From NCBI GenBank assembly GCA_902766005.1, contig CACXCB010000043.1, forward strand, positions 1 to 46,735: a stretch of DNA of 46,735 bases, read 5' to 3'. The notes under the pieces were generated by a model. It ran no database searches. It had not been told where the DNA came from and saw nothing but the letters and a program-made list of their open reading frames with translations. This document shows, piece by piece, positions 18,418 through 26,411 of the stretch (position 1 is the first letter of the stretch; each line of letters opens with the position of its first letter). A program made the position numbers and the translations under genes. This stretch comes from an uncultured Erysipelotrichaceae bacterium (GTDB lineage: Bacteria; Bacillota_I; Bacilli_A; Erysipelotrichales; Erysipelotrichaceae).

Positions 18418-19260
18418 ATGTTAGAGTTTATTCTTGTTTTTCCTTCAGGAGATGATATTTGCGGGTCTTTTGAGCCTTATGTGAAATATGATTGTATTAG
18501 TTATCATTCTGAAGCAGAGTTTAAGGAAATATGTGAGAATAGTTATACCGGCTTAGATTTTCTTCGCAACCTTGGTTCTTACTATTCAGGGCAATTAGTA
18601 GATAATTGTGATGATGTTATTTTGAAAAAGATATCAGAAATCAAAGATTTTCATTCATTAGAAATGATTACAATTCGTGAAAAGGGCTCTGATTCACTTG
18701 GGGGCAAGTTTGATACTGTGTATCATTATTCTTTCATTACAGGAAGAGTAAGCTCGGTTGACATTAAGCAGAATATGATAGATCAATCTAATAAAGTGCT
18801 CATATTATTTGATACTACCCTAGAGAACATTGAACGAGTATTGTCTGAAAATGGTTTTATTGATGAATATGAAGTGGTTGATGGTGATAAGGCGATTATT
18901 GTTGATAAATCAAGATCTGACCAAATCGTTTCATCTTTAATGCAGATTGGTGAATACGCAGCTATAGAGCTCGAAGATGAAGATGTAACAGAAGCAATTA
19001 ATGATGATGCTAATTATCCGCTTGATATCAGTAAAGAAGAATTCTTGAAATGGTTGGGAGTCAAATCTGTGAGATCTATAAAAAGCAAGGCCGTAAAAGA
19101 GTTTGTTAAGAATTTCTATGATTATGAGTTTTTCAAATTGAATGACACAGAGAATGAACTGGATTTATGGGTAGGATTTTCAGATTATGTAACTATTGAT
19201 ACAACGAAACTAACTGAAGAAAAAATGGAAAAAATCATTCTGGAACATGAACTTATATAG
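18418..19260 (+). CDS. Hypothetical protein downstream of sbcC
   Basis: This 280-residue protein is not recognised. It is soluble and acidic, with no signal peptide or membrane segment. It starts MLEFILVFPSGDDICGSFEP and has a central stretch with VLILFDTTLENIERVLSENG, which resembles the start of an alpha/beta fold. The C-terminal third is lysine- and glutamate-rich with LKWLGVKSVRSIKSKAVKEF. The ribosome binding site is good (ggaaatggag). It lies 100 bp after sbcC on the same strand and may share its transcript. I infer no function; the reading frame, start signal and codon use support a real gene. Confidence 0.7.
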   Translation: MLEFILVFPSGDDICGSFEPYVKYDCISYHSEAEFKEICENSYTGLDFLRNLGSYYSGQLVDNCDDVILKKISEIKDFHSLEMITIREKGSDSLGGKFDTVYHYSFITGRVSSVDIKQNMIDQSNKVLILFDTTLENIERVLSENGFIDEYEVVDGDKAIIVDKSRSDQIVSSLMQIGEYAAIELEDEDVTEAINDDANYPLDISKEEFLKWLGVKSVRSIKSKAVKEFVKNFYDYEFFKLNDTENELDLWVGFSDYVTIDTTKLTEEKMEKIILEHELI

Positions 19261-19377
19261 AGTACAGAGCGGAAACAAATGATTGTGTAATGTACAAATG
19301 ATTCAGAAATAAGCTAATCCAAAATGATTACATATACAAATAAGAAAATCACTATTGATAATGGACAGGAAATTATA

Positions 19378-19587
19378 ATGAAAGCAATTGTGACATTTGA
19401 TGGAATGACAAAAGAAGATGCAGAAGATTTATTAGAGGAAAATGGCTTTGAAAAAGCGCATTATACCTATTATTGGGATAAAGATAATCATTTAGTATTT
19501 GACGCAGATTACATGACGGAATTTGTTATATCACTTGGCGATTCGTGGGAAGTGGCACATTGGGATTTGGTCGAAGAGGAAAACTAG
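19378..19587 (+). CDS. Small hypothetical protein
   Basis: This acidic protein of 69 residues starts MKAIVTFDGMTKEDAEDLLE and ends DSWEVAHWDLVEEEN. The ATG at 19378 has AGGA 7 nt upstream. An in-frame ATG at 19324 would add 18 residues but has no ribosome binding site. It shares no obvious similarity with neighbours, apart from a pattern (MTKEDAEDLLEENGFEKAHY) that loosely recalls the LENIERVLSENGFIDEY stretch of the preceding protein. It is the last plus-strand gene before the terminator at 19713, so it probably closes the sbcDC transcript. Confidence 0.6.
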   Translation: MKAIVTFDGMTKEDAEDLLEENGFEKAHYTYYWDKDNHLVFDADYMTEFVISLGDSWEVAHWDLVEEEN

Positions 19588-19712
19588 CTGTTTTTATAAG
19601 TGTGGAATAGCAGCTTTTCGAATGAGCTTTGCAAAAAAGCCAGAAGGTCATTTTGCCCATCTTTATTAGCAGATTTCTTCTTCAGCCAGAATGAATAAAC
19701 CGAATATGAAAT

Positions 19713-19768
19713 AACTCCTTCTTTAAATAGCTGACTATGCTTCAGCAATTTAGGAGGGAGTTTTTTTT
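19713..19768 (+). terminator. Rho-independent terminator with branched stem
   Basis: An outer stem pairs AACTCCTTCTTTAAAT (19713-19728) with ATTTAGGAGGGAGTT (ending 19762), with one bulge and G-U pairs. An inner stem pairs GCTGA (19730) with TCAGC (19742). Eight T residues follow at 19761-19768. The T run is only on the plus strand, so it ends the plus-strand transcript that comes from sbcDC. Confidence 0.85.
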
Positions 19769-19846
19769 ATATATCATTCAAGTAATGATTAATGGCTTCC
19801 TTAATGGATGCCATTAATCTATGTTTTTTATTTGTTATTTACAACT

Positions 19847-20716
19847 TTAGTTCAGATTATCACAAAAGTAACGCACTGTTAATATGTCAGATACTTTATC
19901 TCCATTTTCGGGTTCATCGATAACTTCGTCACCGTTAGCCATACAATTGCGAATGGCATCACAAATGATTTCTAAATTGTCAGAATTATGTCCTGTCTCA
20001 GTCATAATATCACCGGCATTAACTTCAATAAAAAACCAACCTTCATCATGTGCGGCGCGCTTTTTAGAGTTAATAATATCTTCATAATATTTAACTGAAT
20101 ACTTAGTATTTTTAGATTTAGAATCTGTTACGAACAAGTGTATATATTGCTTATCCACATCATCTATTATAAGTATATTTTTGTCTATGCAATAGTTGAG
20201 CCAAGAAGATGGATCACTGATTGATGTTTCAGAAGTTAACATTTGTCTTTCTACTTGTTCTTCTTCATCTAAATCCACTTCGTCATATTCATCATCATCT
20301 TCAAATTCATCTTCGTCAGTATCTATTACTTCTTTTTGTAAAACTGAATAGGACTTTATAGATCCTTCTTCTGCATATCCTGAAGTAATTTCATCACCAC
20401 CAAAATAGCAAACAATATATGGACCTGGCTCGTCAATCCACTCACTGTCAGCAACCATCATGAAGTTATCTTTTGCTACTTCTAAGCATTGATTTGCAAA
20501 CTCTTCTACAACATACTGATCTGCAAACCACTCATGATTTCCGTAATCATCACAACAGAAGAATAAAGCATCCGGATTCTCTAAAAACTCATTAAAACCA
20601 TTGGGGACACATTGTTTCCCAGGATATTGCTCTTGAACATGCTTTTCAATATCACTGAATTTCGTCCATACAGATAAATCATTTACTTTTAAATACATTC
20701 TAGTTAAGAACTGCAT
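19847..20716 (-). CDS. Hypothetical acidic protein (only minus-strand gene within the island)
   Basis: This 289-residue protein is not recognised. On the minus strand it has a textbook ribosome binding site (AGAGGTGAT) a few bases before its ATG. It begins MQFLTRMYLKVNDLSVWTKF, has a cysteine pair in ALFFCCDDYGN, and a highly acidic linker (~130-155) of mostly D and E residues. The C-terminal half (~165-289) has alternating hydrophobic and charged segments such as KQYIHLFVTDSKSKNTKYSV, consistent with a second globular domain. It is convergent with the preceding operon and divergent from the HEPN-ParB operon. A role as an autonomously controlled regulator or effector is possible but not shown by the sequence. 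Confidence 0.7.
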   Translation of the reverse strand: MQFLTRMYLKVNDLSVWTKFSDIEKHVQEQYPGKQCVPNGFNEFLENPDALFFCCDDYGNHEWFADQYVVEEFANQCLEVAKDNFMMVADSEWIDEPGPYIVCYFGGDEITSGYAEEGSIKSYSVLQKEVIDTDEDEFEDDDEYDEVDLDEEEQVERQMLTSETSISDPSSWLNYCIDKNILIIDDVDKQYIHLFVTDSKSKNTKYSVKYYEDIINSKKRAAHDEGWFFIEVNAGDIMTETGHNSDNLEIICDAIRNCMANGDEVIDEPENGDKVSDILTVRYFCDNLN

Positions 20717-20968
20717 ATATCACCTCTAAAAATATTCTGTTAGTTTAATTATATATATAGATAGAAAAGAAACAATATTGATTTGCAGACTCTGTGAAAA
20801 ATTATTTTGCAGAAAAACCTGGTAAGTCTTTTCTTTGGGAATCGTTGACCAGAGACGAATAAAATATTGCTTTTAACATTTATAATGAATGTAAATCATA
20901 GTAAAATAGAACTATCAATTATTTTAAGATTATAAACATCAGTTTTTCAACAAAGAGGAGGTTGTTTT

Positions 20969-22708
20969 ATGCAGGAAAATTACACCCTAGTACAGGAAGG
21001 TTTTCGCCTTTTACTGCAGGTTCTGGCACCATATGTAAGTGATAAAATGAAGAATCAGTATCATAATGACTGGTGGAATCAGGTGATTTACAAGTTGCCG
21101 CAAAAATACAATGATTTACCACTGTATGGTGATGATGAATATCTGATCAGTTCACTGGATGTCGCTGCCTGTCTGATTCTTATGAGCAGGGAGTGGAAAG
21201 AAGTCTTTGATTATGATCTGGACAGGAAATGTCGTCCTTGGCTGAATGAACTGGTAGCCGTAAGAAATGCTATATCTCATATCGGAATCCAGGATCTTGA
21301 TCAGCATTCTGCAGAAAGAGCATTGGATACAATGGTACTTCTTTGTAATGAGATAGATGAAGAAACAGCTTCTTCATTGAAAAAGCTGTATGGTGAAGTC
21401 CGTTCCAGAGCGAAAGATTATTCGGAACAGGAACAAAAGATCATTTATCGCGGTATTGCACAACCGGATGCTGAATCAAGCAGAGGCGCTTTAAAAGAGG
21501 GAAGCCTTCTGCAACTGGAAGGAACAGATGCTGTAAGGAAAACAGAACTGACAAGAAAACTCACTTTTGGTGATAAAACTGTTATCTACCCTGTATATAA
21601 AGTCCGCCTGGATCTGCTTTTCTACAATGATCAGAATGACCGTATAGCGACATGGATTTCTGAATATGAAACTGAAAACGGTAAGGACTCATTGACTTCA
21701 CTGGATAAAGGTTTGTATAACTCTGTTATTCAGGGATTTATTGAAAAGAGTAATCCCGAAGCTATCAATAAAACGCAAAAGAACATGATGCTGGTAGGAC
21801 AGAATGTACCGGGTGTGACTCTTGCAGACGGAAGAATCGTTGATGGAAACCGAAGATTCACCTGTCTCAGAAGAATACAAAGGGAAACATCTGAACCAAT
21901 GTATTTTGAAACCATCATCATGGATATGGATATCATAGAAGACCGTAAACAAATCAAACTCTTGGAACTTGCGATTCAGCATGGTGAGGAAAAGCCCGTA
22001 GACTATGATGCGATAGACTATGCGATTGGTACTTACAGAGATGTTGTACAGACTAGTCTTCTTACAATTGAAGAATATGCACAAAGTGCTAATGAAGGTG
22101 TTTCAGATGTCAAGAAAAGAATCGAAATTGCCGAAGTAATCAATGAATTTCTGGAGTATATCGGTCTTCCCGAACAATACTATGCTGCAAGAGAGTATCA
22201 GGTTTATGATTTGTTCAAGGAGATGGTTCCGGCAATCAGAAAACTTGCTCCTGAAGAACAGGAACAGACCAAAATCATTGCATTTAACAATGTGATTATG
22301 CATGCTGCAGGTGATCAAAGAAAGTTCATACGTGATATCAAGATGATGATTCGTTCGGATACATTTAAACCGTATCTGGAAGAACAGAATCAGATTTCAT
22401 CAGAGATCAAAGAAAAGATGGATTCTGAAAAGATTCAATCGAAAAAGGATCTTGAAAAGTTTGCTGAAGAAAATAATGCAATTTTTAAAAAAATGAGTGA
22501 GTCTCTGGAAAATGCAATGTACAGATCCAGAAATTCACAAATTAAGGCAAAACCTTCTGACAGTGTTTCAAAATGTATAACATTGCTCAGGGATGTAGAT
22601 CCAAGACTTTTTACACATCTGGATGAAGAAGAGAAAGAGAATTTGAAGTCCGAACTGGATACGCTTGGAAAGATATTGACAAAATTCAAAAGATCTCTTT
22701 CCAAATAA
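20969..22708 (+). CDS. HEPN (Swt1-like) and ParB-like fusion protein
   Basis: This is a 579-residue, two-domain protein. Residues ~1-150 resemble the Swt1-type HEPN domain, including WWNQVIYKLPQKY, a REWKEVF segment and the R-x4-H motif RNAISH (R99, H104), the catalytic motif of HEPN ribonucleases. Residues ~200-430 resemble a ParB/Srx fold, with GVTLADGRIVDGNRRFTCLR (~280-300) matching the ParB nucleotide- and DNA-contact motif, followed by helices and EGVSDVKKRIEIAEVI, possibly the ParB helix-turn-helix. The C terminus is charged and helical. A perfect aggagg precedes the start. The next gene begins at its stop codon (TAATG), so the two are tightly coupled. Related ParB-like proteins in defence islands include CTPase or nuclease forms; activity here is not proven. 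Confidence 0.65.
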   Translation: MQENYTLVQEGFRLLLQVLAPYVSDKMKNQYHNDWWNQVIYKLPQKYNDLPLYGDDEYLISSLDVAACLILMSREWKEVFDYDLDRKCRPWLNELVAVRNAISHIGIQDLDQHSAERALDTMVLLCNEIDEETASSLKKLYGEVRSRAKDYSEQEQKIIYRGIAQPDAESSRGALKEGSLLQLEGTDAVRKTELTRKLTFGDKTVIYPVYKVRLDLLFYNDQNDRIATWISEYETENGKDSLTSLDKGLYNSVIQGFIEKSNPEAINKTQKNMMLVGQNVPGVTLADGRIVDGNRRFTCLRRIQRETSEPMYFETIIMDMDIIEDRKQIKLLELAIQHGEEKPVDYDAIDYAIGTYRDVVQTSLLTIEEYAQSANEGVSDVKKRIEIAEVINEFLEYIGLPEQYYAAREYQVYDLFKEMVPAIRKLAPEEQEQTKIIAFNNVIMHAAGDQRKFIRDIKMMIRSDTFKPYLEEQNQISSEIKEKMDSEKIQSKKDLEKFAEENNAIFKKMSESLENAMYRSRNSQIKAKPSDSVSKCITLLRDVDPRLFTHLDEEEKENLKSELDTLGKILTKFKRSLSK

Positions 22709-22722
22709 TGGAGCAATTTACT

Positions 22723-25700
22723 ATGAAACAAGGAAAAAACCTGACATTTGAAGAATATGTTAAATATGAATTGAGATACAGAAATGCATCCATAGATGAA
22801 TTGGCATCTCTTTCAACACATGCTTATAATACTCTTTCATTTTCCGATCATGAAGATCTTTCTGAAATCATATTTATGGATCAGGAAGCTCTTAAAAAAC
22901 TTGTTCCGATGGAAAACCCATGTGCCAAAGAAATAGCAGATGCCTGCAAAGCATATCTTGATCAATCCCATTTTTGTGAAGAATATGAGGAAATGCAGAA
23001 CAAGAAACAGATACAAGAAAAAGAACGATTGGTATCAAAATCAGGAAAAGATTTGAAGAATGATAGCCCAGTGAATCCTCAGACAGAAGTTTTGAGAAAA
23101 AAACAAGAAAACACTTCTGTCGTTAATACTTCAGCAATAGGGTTGGTTAGGAATTCATTGAGTCCTCAGGCAATTCACAGATATTGTTCAGCACATGATA
23201 TTCCAACAGTTGATTTCGGTCTTTCCAACAGGTCCAGAAACTGTCTGATGAGAGAAAAATTAGAAAAACTAAGTGATTTCATCATGCTTCCTGAAGAGCA
23301 ATTTCTCAGGATCAGAGGTATGGGTGTTGGATCAGTGAATGAAATACTGCAGAAAATTGACGAGTATCTCGAGAAGCATAGGAGCGAAATAGAGAATGGT
23401 TCATGGGAAGACTCTATTCAGAATGTACCAGAGCCTGTATTAACTGCATATGATTTTTTAAAAGATCCTCATCATAAAGAAAAGGTATTGGAATTTGTCA
23501 GAGAAAATGATGTGTTGATCGAACAAATGGGATTATCAAAGCGACCTTATAATGCTCTGAAAAATGCAGAACTGGTATTGCTCAGTGAATTTATCGGAAA
23601 TATTAAAATGGTTGAAGGACTTCCGTCATTAGGAAATAAATCATTTCTTGAAATCGGGGATTTCATACAGAGTTACCTGAATGAAAATAATGAAAGAATT
23701 GTTGCCTACTGTAATGGCGATACTGCAGTATTATGGGATGATGAGAAAATCCTTTCCGAGATACTGCATCTTTACAATGATCGTCCTTTTTATGGATTCA
23801 GTCTGGATGAATTTACCCGATCGCTTCAGCTGCCGGATCATATAACAGTTGAGCGTCTGAAAAAACTGATCGGGCGTCTTCTCGGTGAAGGAAAACTGGA
23901 ATATATCGATTACAGATGTTACAGGGTTTATCCTAAGTTTTTTGATGCTCTGACTGAAAGTACAGCTCTTGGCGAAAAAGAAAAAAAGATGATTAGAGAG
24001 AAAATCAAGCCCAGTACGCTTCAACAAATCGGCGATGACTTCGGAATAACAAGGGAACGTGTAAGACAAATTATCAAAAAAAGTGTTGATCATCTGAGAA
24101 ATGATGTTTTACATAAAAATGGAACCAATATTTTCGATGAAGATTATTATGCATATTTATATAAGAATTATGCAATTCCTAATGTTGAAATCGCATCATG
24201 GCTTGGCATGTCAGCTGATAACTATCATTTTTTAAAAGACCTGACTGATGCTTCATGCGGAAAAAGAAAACTGGAAGAGGCACTGGATGATCCTAAGATT
24301 GATATTCCTTTGAAAATCAAGATCAGGAACTATTTGAATCGTAATAAGATTTATATTGATGGTATTTATCTGGATAAAAAGATTGGGACTATTGAAAACT
24401 ATGTGATCAGAAAATTCTGTAAAGACGATATTTCGTTTGATGATTTTGTCAATTTATATAATTCATTTCTAGACAATCAGGAAGAAGAGATAGATGAGAA
24501 GCTTTATATTACAGAAAAGAACAGACGAACTCGTGAAGCACATCTTCCTGAAGAGAAATATGTCCTTTGGAAAACCTATAGAAAATTCAGATATTACGAT
24601 ACAGAAGGACGTGATTTCAGCCAATTGTGGGAAACGATAAATATGGATTCCTATGAGAACATCGAAATCTCCACACAGAAACTGATGAATCTTTATCCTG
24701 AAATCATGAAAGAGTATGATATCAGAGATAAATATGAGCTTCATAATTTAATGCGAAAGACAATTAAAGAGGGTAGCTATCATGATTTTCACTTGGGAAG
24801 AATGCCGGAATTAAAATTCGGCAAGTTTCATCGTGAGTCTGCACTGTTTGATTTGTTGATAGAAAATGCGCCTATTTCTGTAAACAAATTCAGTAAACTT
24901 GTTGAAGAAGAATTCGGGTATGATGCCTCTACAGTTTCGTTGAATTATTTGAAACCTTTCAGTCAATACTGTCTGAATAATATGTATTACATAGATGCAA
25001 AGGATGTTCCATCTGACAGAAAGCCCGCTTTAAAAGAACAACTGAAAGAAGATTTCTATTTTATTGAAGAAATCAGAAAGATATATCATGATCTTTATCC
25101 GGATGCCGACATTCAGGAAATTAATCCCTATTCTTTGCAGACAATGGATTTCGGTGTTTATTCAACATATGCGATACAGAACTACAAAAGTGCCAGACAG
25201 TATTTCATTCATCTACTGACTGATAAGGATATTACTGATCTCAGAGAATATAAAAGAAAATTCTGTTATATCATGGCTTACCATCAGGCTTTATCAGAAT
25301 TGAAACAAAACAAAGAAATCATGGAGTTTGAACCTGACAGAATTATTCACATACGAAGACTTGAATCACAAGGCATTTCAAAAGAAGACCTGCAGGATTT
25401 CTGTGACAGTGTGTATGATTATGTGGATGACTCATGTTTCTCCATTAAATCTCTGAGAGAAAACGGATTCAGTCATTATTTGTACGATCTTGGTTTTTCC
25501 GATTGGTTTTATGCGGGTTTAATTGCGTCAGATGAACGGTTTGCCGGTACATCTGTATTTGGTGCAAGAATTCTAAAAAAAGGCAATGAGCCGGTAACTA
25601 TCCGAAATTTCATTACGGAACTTGTAAAAGACGAGAAGAGTATTGATCTGATTGATTTGTATGACATGATGAAAGATAAATACGGATGTCTTGTTAAGGA

Positions 25701-25821
25701 AAAATATGAAATAACTGAAAAAATCAAAGACTCTGAAATATTCTATGACAGCTACCTTGATCGACTGTATGCATCGGAAGATCTCTATTTTGACGAGCTT
25801 GAACATACAGGAGGATTCTGA
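22723..25821 (+). CDS. Large protein with RNA polymerase alpha-CTD-like repeats and sigma-region-4-like HTH
   Basis: This protein has about 1032 residues. Three segments look like the helix-hairpin-helix C-terminal domain of RNA polymerase alpha: ~18-85 (LSTHAYNTLSF..., degenerate), ~160-216 (FGLSNRSRNCLMREKLEKLS then RIRGMGVGSVNEILQKI) and ~265-320 (MGLSKRPYNALKNAELVLLS then LPSLGNKSFLEI). At ~431-460 STLQQIGDDFGITRERVRQI is a clear sigma-70 region 4 type helix-turn-helix, including the hallmark RERVRQI. The remaining ~570 residues are not recognised and are helical. Start 22723 has GGAG 9 nt upstream; the ATG at 22708 overlaps the previous stop but lacks a site. A role in DNA binding or in rewiring transcription with its HEPN-ParB partner is inferred. 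Confidence 0.65.
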   Translation: MKQGKNLTFEEYVKYELRYRNASIDELASLSTHAYNTLSFSDHEDLSEIIFMDQEALKKLVPMENPCAKEIADACKAYLDQSHFCEEYEEMQNKKQIQEKERLVSKSGKDLKNDSPVNPQTEVLRKKQENTSVVNTSAIGLVRNSLSPQAIHRYCSAHDIPTVDFGLSNRSRNCLMREKLEKLSDFIMLPEEQFLRIRGMGVGSVNEILQKIDEYLEKHRSEIENGSWEDSIQNVPEPVLTAYDFLKDPHHKEKVLEFVRENDVLIEQMGLSKRPYNALKNAELVLLSEFIGNIKMVEGLPSLGNKSFLEIGDFIQSYLNENNERIVAYCNGDTAVLWDDEKILSEILHLYNDRPFYGFSLDEFTRSLQLPDHITVERLKKLIGRLLGEGKLEYIDYRCYRVYPKFFDALTESTALGEKEKKMIREKIKPSTLQQIGDDFGITRERVRQIIKKSVDHLRNDVLHKNGTNIFDEDYYAYLYKNYAIPNVEIASWLGMSADNYHFLKDLTDASCGKRKLEEALDDPKIDIPLKIKIRNYLNRNKIYIDGIYLDKKIGTIENYVIRKFCKDDISFDDFVNLYNSFLDNQEEEIDEKLYITEKNRRTREAHLPEEKYVLWKTYRKFRYYDTEGRDFSQLWETINMDSYENIEISTQKLMNLYPEIMKEYDIRDKYELHNLMRKTIKEGSYHDFHLGRMPELKFGKFHRESALFDLLIENAPISVNKFSKLVEEEFGYDASTVSLNYLKPFSQYCLNNMYYIDAKDVPSDRKPALKEQLKEDFYFIEEIRKIYHDLYPDADIQEINPYSLQTMDFGVYSTYAIQNYKSARQYFIHLLTDKDITDLREYKRKFCYIMAYHQALSELKQNKEIMEFEPDRIIHIRRLESQGISKEDLQDFCDSVYDYVDDSCFSIKSLRENGFSHYLYDLGFSDWFYAGLIASDERFAGTSVFGARILKKGNEPVTIRNFITELVKDEKSIDLIDLYDMMKDKYGCLVKEKYEITEKIKDSEIFYDSYLDRLYASEDLYFDELEHTGGF

Positions 25822-25822
25822 A

Positions 25823-26269
25823 ATGACAGATAAGAAAAAGATGACAGAAGCTTTTCTGAAGGAAGTAAATAAGCTGCATGAAAAACTTGAATTATCAAAA
25901 ACTATGACAGCTGATTACTATGAACCCGGGATGATGGAATACCCTGACCAGTATGAAGGCTTGTATAACGAGATTGATAAAACAGTTTTAATTCGTTTTG
26001 ATGTTAAAGGGACAAGATATGAGGGAAGAACAGAACTGATCGAAAAGATTAAGACTGATTCTCCTGTTAAAATTGTTCGTGAAAAGAATAATGCATACAA
26101 TGCCAATAATTTTGCAGTAGTAACTGTTTCAAACAAGAGTCTTGGTAATATGCCGGCCGTTTTGTGTAATACAATTGCACCTTTGTATGATGCAGAATTA
26201 CTGACTATAGAAAAATCCAAAGTCAGCTTTACGGATCCTATTTCAAAACGGGGAAGGTATGCAAAATAA
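25823..26269 (+). CDS. HIRAN-domain protein
   Basis: This small protein of 148 residues is built largely of a HIRAN domain (~45-130). IRFDVKGTRYEGR is followed by SPVKIVREKNNAYNANNFAV and LGNMPAVLCNTIAPLYD, the usual pattern in which a basic Asn/Asp-containing loop precedes LGxxP. HIRAN domains, as in HLTF/Rad5 helicases, bind 3' DNA ends and stalled forks. It starts just after the stop of the preceding gene, with AGGAGG correctly placed; a longer frame back to 25745 lies inside that gene and is unlikely to be used. It ends the HEPN-ParB operon and may guide its partners to DNA ends (inference). Confidence 0.75.
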   Translation: MTDKKKMTEAFLKEVNKLHEKLELSKTMTADYYEPGMMEYPDQYEGLYNEIDKTVLIRFDVKGTRYEGRTELIEKIKTDSPVKIVREKNNAYNANNFAVVTVSNKSLGNMPAVLCNTIAPLYDAELLTIEKSKVSFTDPISKRGRYAK

Positions 26270-26411
26270 TCGGTCTTGTTTATTGAAATGATCTGCAAAC
26301 TGGATTCCGGTCTTTTCGAATGAATAATTATCTTTTGTGAAGATGAAGCATTAGTTAAAGAAAATAATTAAAACCATCTATGTGACTGAGGAAATGATAT
26401 AGGAGGTCATA

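Noticed and set aside
19592..19693. GTG-started frame of 33 codons before the terminator
   Set aside because: No ribosome binding site, no paralogue, and an unusual composition.
20845..20886. Promoter for the HEPN-ParB operon from TTGACC and TATAAT
   Set aside because: The two boxes are 30 bp apart, too far for a normal promoter, and neither has a partner at the right distance.
25745..25822. N-terminal extension of the HIRAN gene
   Set aside because: It overlaps the end of the upstream gene, and the AGGAGG just before 25823 marks the true start.
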